From Thermoplasmata archaeon (GTDB lineage: Archaea > Thermoplasmatota > E2 > UBA9212): 14,588 bases of DNA. Location: NCBI GenBank assembly GCA_013329495.1, contig DUKC01000060.1:1-14588 (forward strand). Reading direction: 5' to 3'. The notes under the pieces are model-generated. The model searched no databases, had not been told where the DNA came from, and worked only from the letters and a program-made list of their open reading frames with translations. Both the position numbers and the translations under genes were made by a program. Shown here piece by piece: positions 1 through 6,345 of the stretch (within the stretch, counting starts at the first letter, position 1; each line of letters starts with the position of its first letter).

Positions 1-87
1 GTTGAAAACCTTTGCCACAACCCGTTTGGGTATTCCCCTTTTTACCGCACCCACGATTAATTTGCGTTGTTCTAGAGAGGTTCTCAT
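1..87 (-). CDS. Helix-turn-helix transposase-like protein, N-terminal part, cut by window edge
   Basis: Only the first 29 codons are inside the window. The peptide begins MRTSLEQRKLIVGAVKRG and continues with IPKRVVAKVFN, which looks like the first helices of the helix-turn-helix that opens many archaeal IS630/IS481-type transposases and orphan transposase-like regulators. The ATG at 85-87 is preceded by a strong Shine-Dalgarno (GGAGAT, complement of 92-97), which fixes the start. A TATA-like stretch (complement of 110-120) lies further upstream, but its spacing suits a leaderless transcript better than one carrying the SD. The family call is an inference from a short peptide; another HTH protein is possible. 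Confidence 0.5.
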   Translation of the reverse strand, partial: MRTSLEQRKLIVGAVKRGIPKRVVAKVFN

Positions 88-562
88 TTTTATCTCCTTT
101 CTTCTTATTCCTTTTTATAGATAAGCACAAGTTAGTATTAAGTTAAGAAGTTTACTTTACAGTTTGTTAAAAGCAAAAGAGTCAGACGGCTGTTTACTTA
201 AAAATGGAATTTAAAAGGCAATGCTAGATATTCCAAGAGAATTTGGGTGTTCTATTGAAATGATGCATAGCAGTAATTTCATTATCTCATCAAGACCCAG
301 CTAAATCCCTTCCAATCCCTTCTTTAAAAATGGTCGCAATTCTGGAAGAGCATAACTATGCCTACACAATGCACAATAAGTCTTCAATGAAACCCATAAG
401 TCCAAGTCCGATTCGACGACTTATGGATAATGATTGTGCCTTGGTGAATAAAATTTAATTTACAGGCTCCTCGTCAATCAGATTAATGCATGGCACAGTC
501 AGCATCGTTCAGGCAGTTTGATTATTCTTCAGATTTAAGGAATGTTGTCGTGGTGCGTTAAC
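88..562. other. Intergenic region with nested inverted repeats
   Basis: About 475 bases without a convincing ORF on either strand. The only structure I see is nested: an outer stem GCACAAT (371-377) with ATTGTGC (433-439), enclosing CCATAAGTC (394-402) with GACTTATGG (418-426). The rest is AT-rich and shows stops in all frames when read as a possible decayed gene. The right end merges into the gap promoter. Confidence 0.5.
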
Positions 563-606
563 TTTATATTTGTTAAACCCATAATTGTAGAAAAAAGGTG
601 ATGAGG
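563..606 (+). promoter_or_regulatory. gap-pgk promoter and ribosome binding site
   Basis: TTTATATT at 563-570 fits an archaeal TATA box and predicts a transcript start near 590-595. GGTGATGAGG at 597-606 is a good Shine-Dalgarno ending two bases before the ATG, with the GGTGATG core about five bases away. No operator-like repeat is evident between them. Confidence 0.6.
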
Positions 607-608
607 AT

Positions 609-1613
609 ATGATAAATGTAGCTATAAATGGCTTCGGAAGAATAGGAAGAATGGTATACAGAGCAGCACTTTCGTCTTCGGGTTTCGGAAAAAACTTCGA
701 CATTCTCGCGATAAATGATCTGGCAAGCCCAGGCATGCTCGCTCATTTGTTGAAATATGATTCAGTTCATGGAAAGCTCAATCAGCAAATATCTGTTGAA
801 AAGAATTTGGTCAGGGTGGGCCAGAGAAAGTTTCAAGTCTTTTCAGAAAAGGACCCTGCCAGTTTGCCCTGGAGTGACCTGGGAATAGATGTGGTGGTGG
901 AGTCAACCGGCAGGTTTAGAACCAGGGAGGATGCTAAAAAACACATTCAAGCAGGTGCAAAAAAAGTGATAATTAGTGCTCCTGCGAAGTCCCCGGATGT
1001 TCTCACAATTGTCCTGGGAGTTAATGATGAAGAATATCAAAAAAACAAGCACGACGTCGTCTCACTTGCTTCTTGCACAACAAACTCTCTAGCACCTCCT
1101 CTCAAAGTTTTGAATGACAAGTTTGGGATTGAGAAAGGCTTCATGACAACTGTTCACGCCTACACAAGCGATCAAAATCTCCAGGATTTTCCTCACACCG
1201 ATTGGCGAAGAGCAAGATCCGCGGCTCTCTCTATAATCCCAACAACAACCGGCGCCGCAAAGGCGGCGGGCCTGGTTATCCCGGAATTAAAAGGAAAGAT
1301 AGACGGGGTTGCTATGAGGGTTCCGACTGCTGACGGTTCTTTGACCGACTTTACAGCGTTGCTAAAAAGGGAGGCTACCAAGGAAGAGTTAAACGGAGAG
1401 CTTAAGCGCGCTTCTCAGCACGAATTAGAAGGGATCATGGAATTTTCAGAAGAACCTCTGGTCTCTCAGGACATCATCGACAATCCTCATTCGGCGATAA
1501 TCGACGGCTTATCCACCAATTCCATAGGAAACCTCGCCAAGGTGTTCTCATGGTACGACAACGAGTACGGCTATGCGTGCAGAGTGGTTGATTCCATTCA
1601 AAAATTGTTGTAG
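609..1613 (+). CDS. gap: Glyceraldehyde-3-phosphate dehydrogenase, class I (bacterial/eukaryotic type)
   Basis: A cytosolic enzyme for the reversible NAD(P)-dependent oxidation and phosphorylation of glyceraldehyde-3-phosphate to 1,3-bisphosphoglycerate. The 334 residues match the usual class I length. GFGRIGR at residues 8-14 is the Rossmann nucleotide-binding motif, SCTTN near residue 155 carries the catalytic Cys, VHAYTSDQ near 180 carries the catalytic His, and the C-terminal SWYDNEYGY is the class I signature. It is not the archaeal class II GAPDH, which lacks this SCTTN/WYDNEYGY pattern. The pgk start lies 13 bases after the stop, so both genes are probably on one mRNA. Cofactor preference cannot be settled by eye. 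Many archaea use class II GAPDH or GAP:ferredoxin oxidoreductase instead, so this gene may have been acquired by transfer. Confidence 0.97.
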   Translation: MINVAINGFGRIGRMVYRAALSSSGFGKNFDILAINDLASPGMLAHLLKYDSVHGKLNQQISVEKNLVRVGQRKFQVFSEKDPASLPWSDLGIDVVVESTGRFRTREDAKKHIQAGAKKVIISAPAKSPDVLTIVLGVNDEEYQKNKHDVVSLASCTTNSLAPPLKVLNDKFGIEKGFMTTVHAYTSDQNLQDFPHTDWRRARSAALSIIPTTTGAAKAAGLVIPELKGKIDGVAMRVPTADGSLTDFTALLKREATKEELNGELKRASQHELEGIMEFSEEPLVSQDIIDNPHSAIIDGLSTNSIGNLAKVFSWYDNEYGYACRVVDSIQKLL

Positions 1614-1626
1614 TAGAGAGTAGAAG

Positions 1627-2853
1627 ATGGAATTCAATACTCTAGACGAAGCAGAAGTTGAGGCTAAGACGGTCATACTGCGCATAGACATAAACACGCC
1701 GTTGGACAGAGACACTCATCAAATCTTGGACCTAACCCGAATCAAAAATGCCGTGCCAACCATAAAAGAGCTGGTAGGGAAGGGGGCAAAGGTGGTGATC
1801 CTTGCCCATCAAGGCAGGAAAGGAAGCAGAGACTTTACTTCCCTTGAACAGCATGCGGAGGCCCTGTCAGAATGCTCAGGAATTAAGATAAGATTCACTC
1901 CAGATCTCATGGGTGAGAAAGTGATATCCGCAATCCGCTCAATGAGGGTGGGAGATGTTTTGTTGCTGGACAACGTGCGAGGTTGGGATGGAGAAACCTT
2001 GAAGCTGTCTCCTGAAGAGCACTCAAAATCCGAGCTTGTTCGGAAGCTGGCTCCCCTGGCACAACTCTACGTCAACGACGCATTCGCAGCAGCCCACAGG
2101 TCTCAGTGTTCTCTGGTTGGATTTGCTCCCCTCTTGCCATCCTATGCAGGGCGGCTGATGGAAAAAGAGCTGAAGACACTTAGTAAAATAACCACCAATC
2201 CCGCAAAACCTTTCATCATGCTGCTGGGTGGGGCAAAGTTTTCGGAAGTGCCCACGGTGATAGAAAGAATGCTAGCGCTGGAGCTGGCAGACAAAGTGAT
2301 AGTGGGTGGATTGCCTGCACATGCGTTCTACAAGGCAAAGGGAGTTTTACTCGGCGCTCCCACAGAGAGATCGCTTCAAAGGGAGGGATCCCCTGAGGTA
2401 TACGAGGAAATAAAGCGGGTGTTCGATAAGTATGAGGCCCAGATACACCTGCCCATAGATTTTGGTGGAGAAATCAACGGAAAAAGAGAAGAGTTGAGGG
2501 TGGACGAGCTGCCGACAAACCTGCCTCTGCTTGATATCGGAACCCAATCGATTAACGAGTTTAAGGAGGTTATTGCGCAGGCGAAAACAGTATTTGTTTC
2601 GGGACCAATGGGTGTGTCCGAGAACCCAAATTTCATGAAAGGGACGAAAGAACTTTTTACTGCGATCGTTCATTCTGATGCATTTTCTTTGGTGGGAGGA
2701 GCCCATACTATTGCTGCGGTCAAAAAGTTAAACCTCCAGGACAAGATATCATACATCTCTACAGGAGGAGGAGCTCTGGAAAAGTACATGATTGGAAAAC
2801 CCTTACCTGCTGTTGAAGCGCTAAAAGAAGCGAAGAAAAGAATGGAAAGTTAG
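1627..2853 (+). CDS. pgk: Phosphoglycerate kinase
   Basis: Transfers phosphate between 1,3-bisphosphoglycerate and ADP in the cytosol, the step next to the upstream GAPDH. Across 408 residues, in order: RIDINTPL (substrate binding, N-domain), LAHQGRKGSRDFTSL, LLLDNVRGW, VNDAFAAAHRSQ, then GGAKFSEV, GPMGVSENP, and near the C terminus VGGAHTIAAV and ISTGGGALEKY (nucleotide binding and the glycine-rich phosphate loop). The motifs LAHQGR in place of LSHLGR and DNVRGW in place of ENVRF are the archaeal variants. The ATG follows the gap stop by 13 bases, with the purine-rich stretch TAGAGAGTAGAAG between, so a co-transcribed pair is likely. The gene appears intact. An archaeal-type kinase beside a bacterial-type dehydrogenase makes this a mosaic operon. 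Confidence 0.97.
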   Translation: MEFNTLDEAEVEAKTVILRIDINTPLDRDTHQILDLTRIKNAVPTIKELVGKGAKVVILAHQGRKGSRDFTSLEQHAEALSECSGIKIRFTPDLMGEKVISAIRSMRVGDVLLLDNVRGWDGETLKLSPEEHSKSELVRKLAPLAQLYVNDAFAAAHRSQCSLVGFAPLLPSYAGRLMEKELKTLSKITTNPAKPFIMLLGGAKFSEVPTVIERMLALELADKVIVGGLPAHAFYKAKGVLLGAPTERSLQREGSPEVYEEIKRVFDKYEAQIHLPIDFGGEINGKREELRVDELPTNLPLLDIGTQSINEFKEVIAQAKTVFVSGPMGVSENPNFMKGTKELFTAIVHSDAFSLVGGAHTIAAVKKLNLQDKISYISTGGGALEKYMIGKPLPAVEALKEAKKRMES

Positions 2854-3255
2854 TTAACAGAGAAAAAAATAATTTTCATCTCTACAACTTGAGTATCCTG
2901 GATGACGCCAAAACCGAAATCTCAATGAAACATTGAGAAAAAAGAGGAGTGCGGTCAGAAACACAAAGCGCTTTTCCGAGAGAAAATCTGCATTTGTCAG
3001 CGCAATAGAACCGCTCAGCTTTATCAGAATTCTATGGGTTCAATAAAAAAGTTGTGCACCCCCCAGTTAATCAAAGGATCTGCAGATAAAGCTTGCATCT
3101 GAAACCTTACAGCATTGCCTCACAGAAAGCCAGCGGCTTTGGTCGTGGGGATATATCCGAATTTTATATTGCTCGCTTAGCCTAAACAAAAATAAGCACT
3201 ATGCATCTTTTCGCTCTTATTTTTTTTCGACAATTGTTCATAGTTTTTTCATTAA
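2854..3255. other. Intergenic region with small hairpins, one resembling an IS200/IS605 end
   Basis: I find no supported gene here. There are three small structures. CTCAATG (2921-2927) pairs with CATTGAG (2931-2937) across AAA. AAAGCGCTTT (2965-2974) is a palindrome. AAAGCC (3126-3131) pairs with GGCTTT (3135-3140) across AGC and is followed by GGTCGTGGGG, a wording reminiscent of IS200/IS605 right ends. No tnpA or tnpB remnant is convincing, so an insertion-sequence scar is only a possibility. Confidence 0.35.
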
Positions 3256-3296
3256 TTTTAAATAGTATGGGCAGCAAAGAGTTTATTGTGGAGGGA
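3256..3296 (+). promoter_or_regulatory. Promoter and RBS of the CheY-like gene
   Basis: TTTTAAATA at 3256-3264 is a plausible TATA box about 45 bases before the start codon. GGAGGGA at 3290-3296 is a strong Shine-Dalgarno ending eight bases before the ATG. Together they support the start at 3305 and independent transcription from pgk. Confidence 0.55.
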
Positions 3297-3304
3297 GAAG
3301 AAAC

Positions 3305-3667
3305 ATGCCAACAGTTATGTTAGTAGATGATGCGAAGTTTATGAGAATGGTGTTAAAGGACATAATAACTTCTATCGGGGGATATGAGGTCGTAGGCGAG
3401 TGCGACGATGGCTCAAAAGTCTTAGACGAATACAAAAGATGCAAACCGGATATAGTGCTGATGGATATAGTCATGAAATACAGTGGAATAGATGCAACTA
3501 GAGATTTAAAGCAGTTTGATGAAAAGGCGAAGATACTTATAGTATCCGCATTAGGTGGAGAAGAAGCTTTGGTGAACGAGGCCGTCAAAGTTGGGGCAGA
3601 AAAGAGGATAGTTACAAAACCATTCAAAAAAGAAGAAATAGAAGAAGTCTTAAATACCATCCTTTAG
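3305..3667 (+). CDS. CheY-like single-domain response regulator (orphan receiver)
   Basis: A 120-residue stand-alone receiver domain with no output domain. The acidic pair D8-D9, phosphoacceptor D54 (in IVLMDIVM), the switch Ser S81 (in ILIVSALG) and K105-P106-F107 are all in place, so phosphorylation is plausible. Two loops are odd. After D54 the usual MPxxDG is replaced by MKYSG, which lacks the conserved proline and is one residue shorter. The segment before the lysine reads GAEKRIVTKPF, with an extra residue and Ile where the Tyr/Phe switch residue normally sits. No histidine kinase, chemoreceptor or archaellum gene is in the window. It may act in archaeal chemotaxis from a distance or in an unrelated phosphorelay; the partner is unknown. 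Confidence 0.9.
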   Translation: MPTVMLVDDAKFMRMVLKDIITSIGGYEVVGECDDGSKVLDEYKRCKPDIVLMDIVMKYSGIDATRDLKQFDEKAKILIVSALGGEEALVNEAVKVGAEKRIVTKPFKKEEIEEVLNTIL

Positions 3668-3797
3668 GGCAAGTGAATCACTATACCCAAAAAAGACCGA
3701 AAAAGAGAAAAATATTTAGAGAATTTAAAACAGCAAAGAAAGGACTGCTCAGGTGCACATTTGCCAAACTTATCTAGAGTCTGTTTTGTGACATCCT

Positions 3798-3826
3798 CCC
3801 ACGGTTTTAGTTGTGGGCCTTTTTTT
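3798..3826 (+). terminator. Hairpin plus T7 run downstream of the receiver gene (terminator or IS200/IS605 end scar)
   Basis: CCCACGG (3798-3804) pairs with TTGTGGG (3811-3817), counting two G-T pairs, around a six-base loop, and seven Ts follow at 3820-3826. This would work as an intrinsic-like terminator. The preceding wording GTGACATCCTCCCACGG resembles the left end of IS200/IS605 elements, whose ends carry such hairpins, so it may be a scar. It lies about 130 bases after the receiver stop codon. Confidence 0.45.
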
Positions 3827-3879
3827 CGCCTCGATTTTGTGAAACTAGAGTTCTGGGGTGTTTTTGCGGCTTTGTGTAC

Positions 3880-3899
3880 CTCCTAAGGAGTATAAAAAA
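3880..3899 (+). promoter_or_regulatory. Strong TATA-like box next to a palindrome, without a downstream ORF
   Basis: TATAAAAAA at 3891-3899 directly follows the odd palindrome CTCCT-A-AGGAG (3880-3890). A transcript would start near 3915-3920, where only a 14-codon ORF is found. Either it drives a non-coding RNA or the match is fortuitous in AT-rich DNA. Confidence 0.3.
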
Positions 3900-4161
3900 G
3901 GGCAAAGGTCAATCAATGAAAATTTGGAGAGAAGTGCTAAAACTGAGAAGCGGCGAATAAACAAATGATGCTAACTGATACAAAATATCAAGAGAAAATC
4001 CTTCGAAGAAAACAAGGACCTTAGATTCAAATAAAATGGGAATATATCGCAACGAAGGGAGAGTAAAAAAGGCGCACTTCAGTTCACCTAATTCTCGACC
4101 AAAAAGTATTCTGTCACTGCTTTCTCTTTTTGGTTTATGGCATTCGTGCAAGCTGTTTCTT

Positions 4162-4187
4162 CTCTCGAATTGAGAGCTGAAGCTCTC
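4162..4187. repeat. Two overlapping, mutually exclusive hairpins
   Basis: CTCTC (4162-4166) can pair with GAGAG (4172-4176) across GAATT. Alternatively GAGAGC (4172-4177) pairs with GCTCTC (4182-4187) across TGAA. The shared arm means only one can form at a time. The feature sits about 50 bases beyond the 3' end of the minus-strand small membrane protein gene, so it could lie in that gene's trailer or at the end of a plus-strand transcript. Confidence 0.4.
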
Positions 4188-4239
4188 CAGAAAAAAGAAG
4201 GGGGACTTTAGCTATAAAACTTTCTTGCAAAGGAGATTT

Positions 4240-4407
4240 TTATTTCTTTGAAATTTCTAGAATAAAACCAGAATAAAGCAAAACGAAAGAGAGCAAGACC
4301 ATTGAATGCCAGAAGGGCAGAGCATGAGTAAGTATGTCATATCCTTCAAACGCGTTAACAATTCCCAAGAGCAAGAATCCTGATGCCAAACACACGCTTC
4401 TTTTCAT
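4240..4407 (-). CDS. Small membrane protein, 55 residues, two predicted helices
   Basis: I do not recognise this family. The minus-strand ORF begins with ATG (complement of 4405-4407) and ends with TAA (4240-4242). The peptide starts MKRSVCLASGFLLLGIVNAF, a positively charged start followed by a hydrophobic helix (about residues 5-20). A short loop, EGYDILTHALPF, follows, then a second helix WHSMVLLSFVLLYSGFIL (about 33-50), and the tail is EISKK. This membrane-like pattern is hard to get from random intergenic DNA. It is divergent from the ACT-domain gene, with 67 bases between starts. No strong SD is present. The function is unknown; a partner for a larger membrane complex or a regulatory micropeptide are possibilities only. 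Confidence 0.55.
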   Translation of the reverse strand: MKRSVCLASGFLLLGIVNAFEGYDILTHALPFWHSMVLLSFVLLYSGFILEISKK

Positions 4408-4444
4408 CTCAACACTTTTTCTTCAGCGATTTCAAAAGCAAAAC

Positions 4445-4450
4445 TTTATT
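4445..4450 (+). promoter_or_regulatory. TATA box of the ACT-protein gene, predicting a leaderless mRNA
   Basis: TTTATT (in ACTTTATTTCCC) lies 25-30 bases before the ATG at 4475, the distance normally seen between TATA box and transcript start. No Shine-Dalgarno precedes the ATG, so a leaderless message is the simplest reading. Confidence 0.5.
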
Positions 4451-4474
4451 TCCCTCAATTGCTTTTAATTTTTC

Positions 4475-5101
4475 ATGGCAGACGTCGCAAAGATAGTTGA
4501 AGAATACATAAATTCAAGGCCAGCTGTCCGTCAGTGCATAAAAGAGGGGTTGATCGATTTTCCCAATCTATCTAAAAATATTGCAAAAGAAAAAAGTCTG
4601 GATGAAAAGGACGTTCTGGTTGCGGTCTCCCAGCTATATTCGATAAAACCCAAAAAGGAAAATGAGAGAATAAGGACCATCTTAAAGGAAAGTAAGATCG
4701 AAACGAAATCAAAAATAGCCACACTGATAGCCAAGAATGATTGGCGCATTCTGCTAAAGGTCGAGCATGTGCTTGACCGAATGCTTCAGGTGATAACCGC
4801 CTTATCCTCCATCACTTTGGTTATGGATGAAGCGTGGCTCGAGGAAACAAAAGGCTTGCTGGGAAATGCTGTGATTGACAGTGAGAGAGGCCTATCTGAA
4901 ATAATGATCAGGTCCCCCAGAGAAATCGAATCTACTCCCGGGGTCGTCTCTTTTTTCTACAGCGCTCTGGCTTCAAAGGGAATCAACATTGTTGAGACTT
5001 TGAGTTGTTACACGGACACGATCTTCTTAGTCAAAGACGAAGACCTGTTTCCTGCCTATAAAGTTTTGAATGATTTGTTGATTGGTACATGGCTAAAATA
5101 A
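4475..5101 (+). CDS. ACT-domain regulatory protein, probably ligand-binding
   Basis: A 208-residue soluble protein. Residues 1-60 are helical (EEYINSRPAVRQCIKEGLID, then NLSKNIAKEK), like the helical or winged-helix N terminus of archaeal ACT-domain proteins. Residues 75-130 may be a degenerate ACT-like unit (KIATLIAKND, later ITLVMDEAWL). Residues 140-205 form a good ACT domain, with SEIMIRSPREIESTPGVVS, then the helix FFYSALASKGINIVETLSC and the strand TDTIFLVKDEDL. ACT domains bind small ligands, usually amino acids, and control enzymes or transcription. No catalytic domain is attached. The gene precedes a phosphate transporter with almost no spacing, which suggests co-transcription and perhaps sensing linked to phosphate uptake; that link is inference. 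The start is supported by a TATA box 25-30 bases upstream. Confidence 0.75.
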   Translation: MADVAKIVEEYINSRPAVRQCIKEGLIDFPNLSKNIAKEKSLDEKDVLVAVSQLYSIKPKKENERIRTILKESKIETKSKIATLIAKNDWRILLKVEHVLDRMLQVITALSSITLVMDEAWLEETKGLLGNAVIDSERGLSEIMIRSPREIESTPGVVSFFYSALASKGINIVETLSCYTDTIFLVKDEDLFPAYKVLNDLLIGTWLK

Positions 5102-5292
5102 GCGGTATTTTGGAAGAACTTGCTAAAAGGCTCTGTGGGGCTGCGCAAGTCAAAGTAACTCTTTTAATCCTCCGCTCGTTCTCAACTATCGTGGACACAA
5201 AGGACTCAATAAACAAAGGGAGCCTCTCTTTTCCCAATGCCATCCTGTTTAACAAAGAAAAAGTTGACTGCACGAACGGAGGGTTGCTTTGA
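5089..5292 (+). CDS. Small ORF overlapping both neighbours, 67 residues, unknown
   Basis: I recognise no family. The ATG lies 13 bases inside the end of the ACT-protein gene in another frame, and the TGA at 5290-5292 overlaps the TTG start of the phosphate transporter in the four-base form TTGA, typical of translational coupling. The first half (MAKISGILEELAKRLCGAAQ, then VKVTLLILRS) looks like an amphipathic helix followed by a strand; the second half is low in features. No clear RBS precedes the ATG, so reinitiation from the upstream gene would be needed. Without this ORF there would be a 187-base gap inside an otherwise tight operon. It could be a real coupled peptide, a decayed extension of the ACT protein, or chance. 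Confidence 0.4.
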   Translation: MAKISGILEELAKRLCGAAQVKVTLLILRSFSTIVDTKDSINKGSLSFPNAILFNKEKVDCTNGGLL

Positions 5293-6311
5293 CAGCTCTT
5301 CCGCCTGTTTATTTTGTTGCGGGTCTGGCTCTCTCATTCTACATGGCCTGGAATATAGGCGCCAATGATCTCGCCAACTCAATGGGGGATGTCGTGGGAT
5401 CAAGAGCTTTAACCATGAGACAAGTCATAGTGCTTGCCGCCATTCTAAATTTTCTCGGAGCGACTTTCTTTGGGTCAAGAGTAACCAAGACCGTTGGCGG
5501 AGGAATAGTACCTATTCAAGCCATCGATCCCCACTTGGTTCTAATAGGATGCCTTTCAGCTCTGCTCGCAGCAGCTCTTTGGATTACTATAGCCACCTAC
5601 TTTTCTCTGCCCGTATCAACCTCTCACTCGGTGGTGGGTGCAATGCTTGGTTTTGGATTGGGATGTGCTCTCATGAAAACGATAAGCCTTGGGGACATTT
5701 CTTGGTTCGTGATGGTCAAGATTGTGGCAAGCTGGATTCTGTCTCCTTTTGGGGGAATGGTTATGGCTTTCTTGATATACAAGGTCATGCTTCACTTTCT
5801 TAAAAAATCCGACAACGTGCCCAAACTAGAGAGTGGAATTTTAAGATATTTGGTCATACTCTCCTCATCCTACCAGGCCTTTTCTTTTGGTTCAAACGAT
5901 GTTGCAAACGCAATCGCCCCGATGGCAACTGTGCTGGGATTTTCAGGAACAGAAATACCCATCTGGATATTGGCTTTTGGAGGAATTGGTATCGTTGTCG
6001 GGTTGTCGACCTGGGGCTATAGGGTGGTTTGGACTATCGGCAAGAAAATCACTGACCTCACACCAAGCAGGGGATTCTCTGCTGATGTTGCGTGCGCCAC
6101 CACGGTGCTCATATTCTCCTCGCTTGGGATGCCGGTTTCAACAACACACACGATCGTTGGCGCGGTGATCGGCGTTGGGCTGGCAAGAGGATTCGATGCC
6201 GTGAATTTCGGAAAGGTGAAGCAGATAGTGTACTCCTGGCTAGTAACGGTTCCAGTTGTTATTGCCCTATCATTTCTCCTTTTTATTGGGCTGATTGCAC
6301 TGGGCATATAG
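5289..6311 (+). CDS. pit: Inorganic phosphate transporter, Pit family
   Basis: A low-affinity inorganic phosphate permease of the PiT family (PF01384), 340 residues in the cytoplasmic membrane. The duplicated signature is clear: GANDLANSMGDVVGSRALT near residue 25 and GSNDVANAIAPMATVLG near 200, each followed by a second conserved motif, PVSTSHSVVGAMLG near 110 and PVSTTHTIVGAVIG near 280. About ten hydrophobic helices fit the family. The start is TTG at 5289, chosen because GGAGGG (5278-5283) sits five bases upstream and residues 3-25 complete the first helix. The downstream gene encodes the DUF47 partner commonly found beside Pit in archaea and bacteria. Family members use proton or sodium coupling; which applies here is not visible. 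Confidence 0.95.
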   Translation: MTALPPVYFVAGLALSFYMAWNIGANDLANSMGDVVGSRALTMRQVIVLAAILNFLGATFFGSRVTKTVGGGIVPIQAIDPHLVLIGCLSALLAAALWITIATYFSLPVSTSHSVVGAMLGFGLGCALMKTISLGDISWFVMVKIVASWILSPFGGMVMAFLIYKVMLHFLKKSDNVPKLESGILRYLVILSSSYQAFSFGSNDVANAIAPMATVLGFSGTEIPIWILAFGGIGIVVGLSTWGYRVVWTIGKKITDLTPSRGFSADVACATTVLIFSSLGMPVSTTHTIVGAVIGVGLARGFDAVNFGKVKQIVYSWLVTVPVVIALSFLLFIGLIALGI

Positions 6312-6345
6312 ATAGTTTTAAATTTTAAGGTGCGTATAAATATTT

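Larger units (their letters stand above)
3668..4239. other. Intergenic region without a convincing protein gene
   Basis: About 570 bases between the receiver gene and the small membrane protein gene. Contents that can be supported are the hairpin with T-run at 3798-3826, a strong TATA-like box at 3891-3899 with no ORF after it, and overlapping hairpins at 4162-4187. Short ORFs on either strand show no recognisable motif and no good RBS. Confidence 0.45.

Noticed and set aside
2347..2706. 119-codon minus-strand ORF inside pgk
   Set aside because: It lies wholly within a clearly conserved gene in the opposite strand, has no motif or RBS, and its composition follows from pgk codon use.
3283..3660. 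125-codon minus-strand ORF opposite the receiver gene
   Set aside because: It is antisense to an unmistakable CheY domain, with Ser/Phe/Ile-rich shadow composition and no start signals.
3909..4151. 80-codon minus-strand ORF in the long gap
   Set aside because: There is no recognisable motif and no RBS. Its hydrophobic look can come from AT-rich DNA. It would also lie downstream of the small membrane gene without clear coupling.
5549..6328. Several ORFs of 78-96 codons inside pit in other frames
   Set aside because: The Pit frame carries both duplicated family signatures throughout, so the others are shadows.
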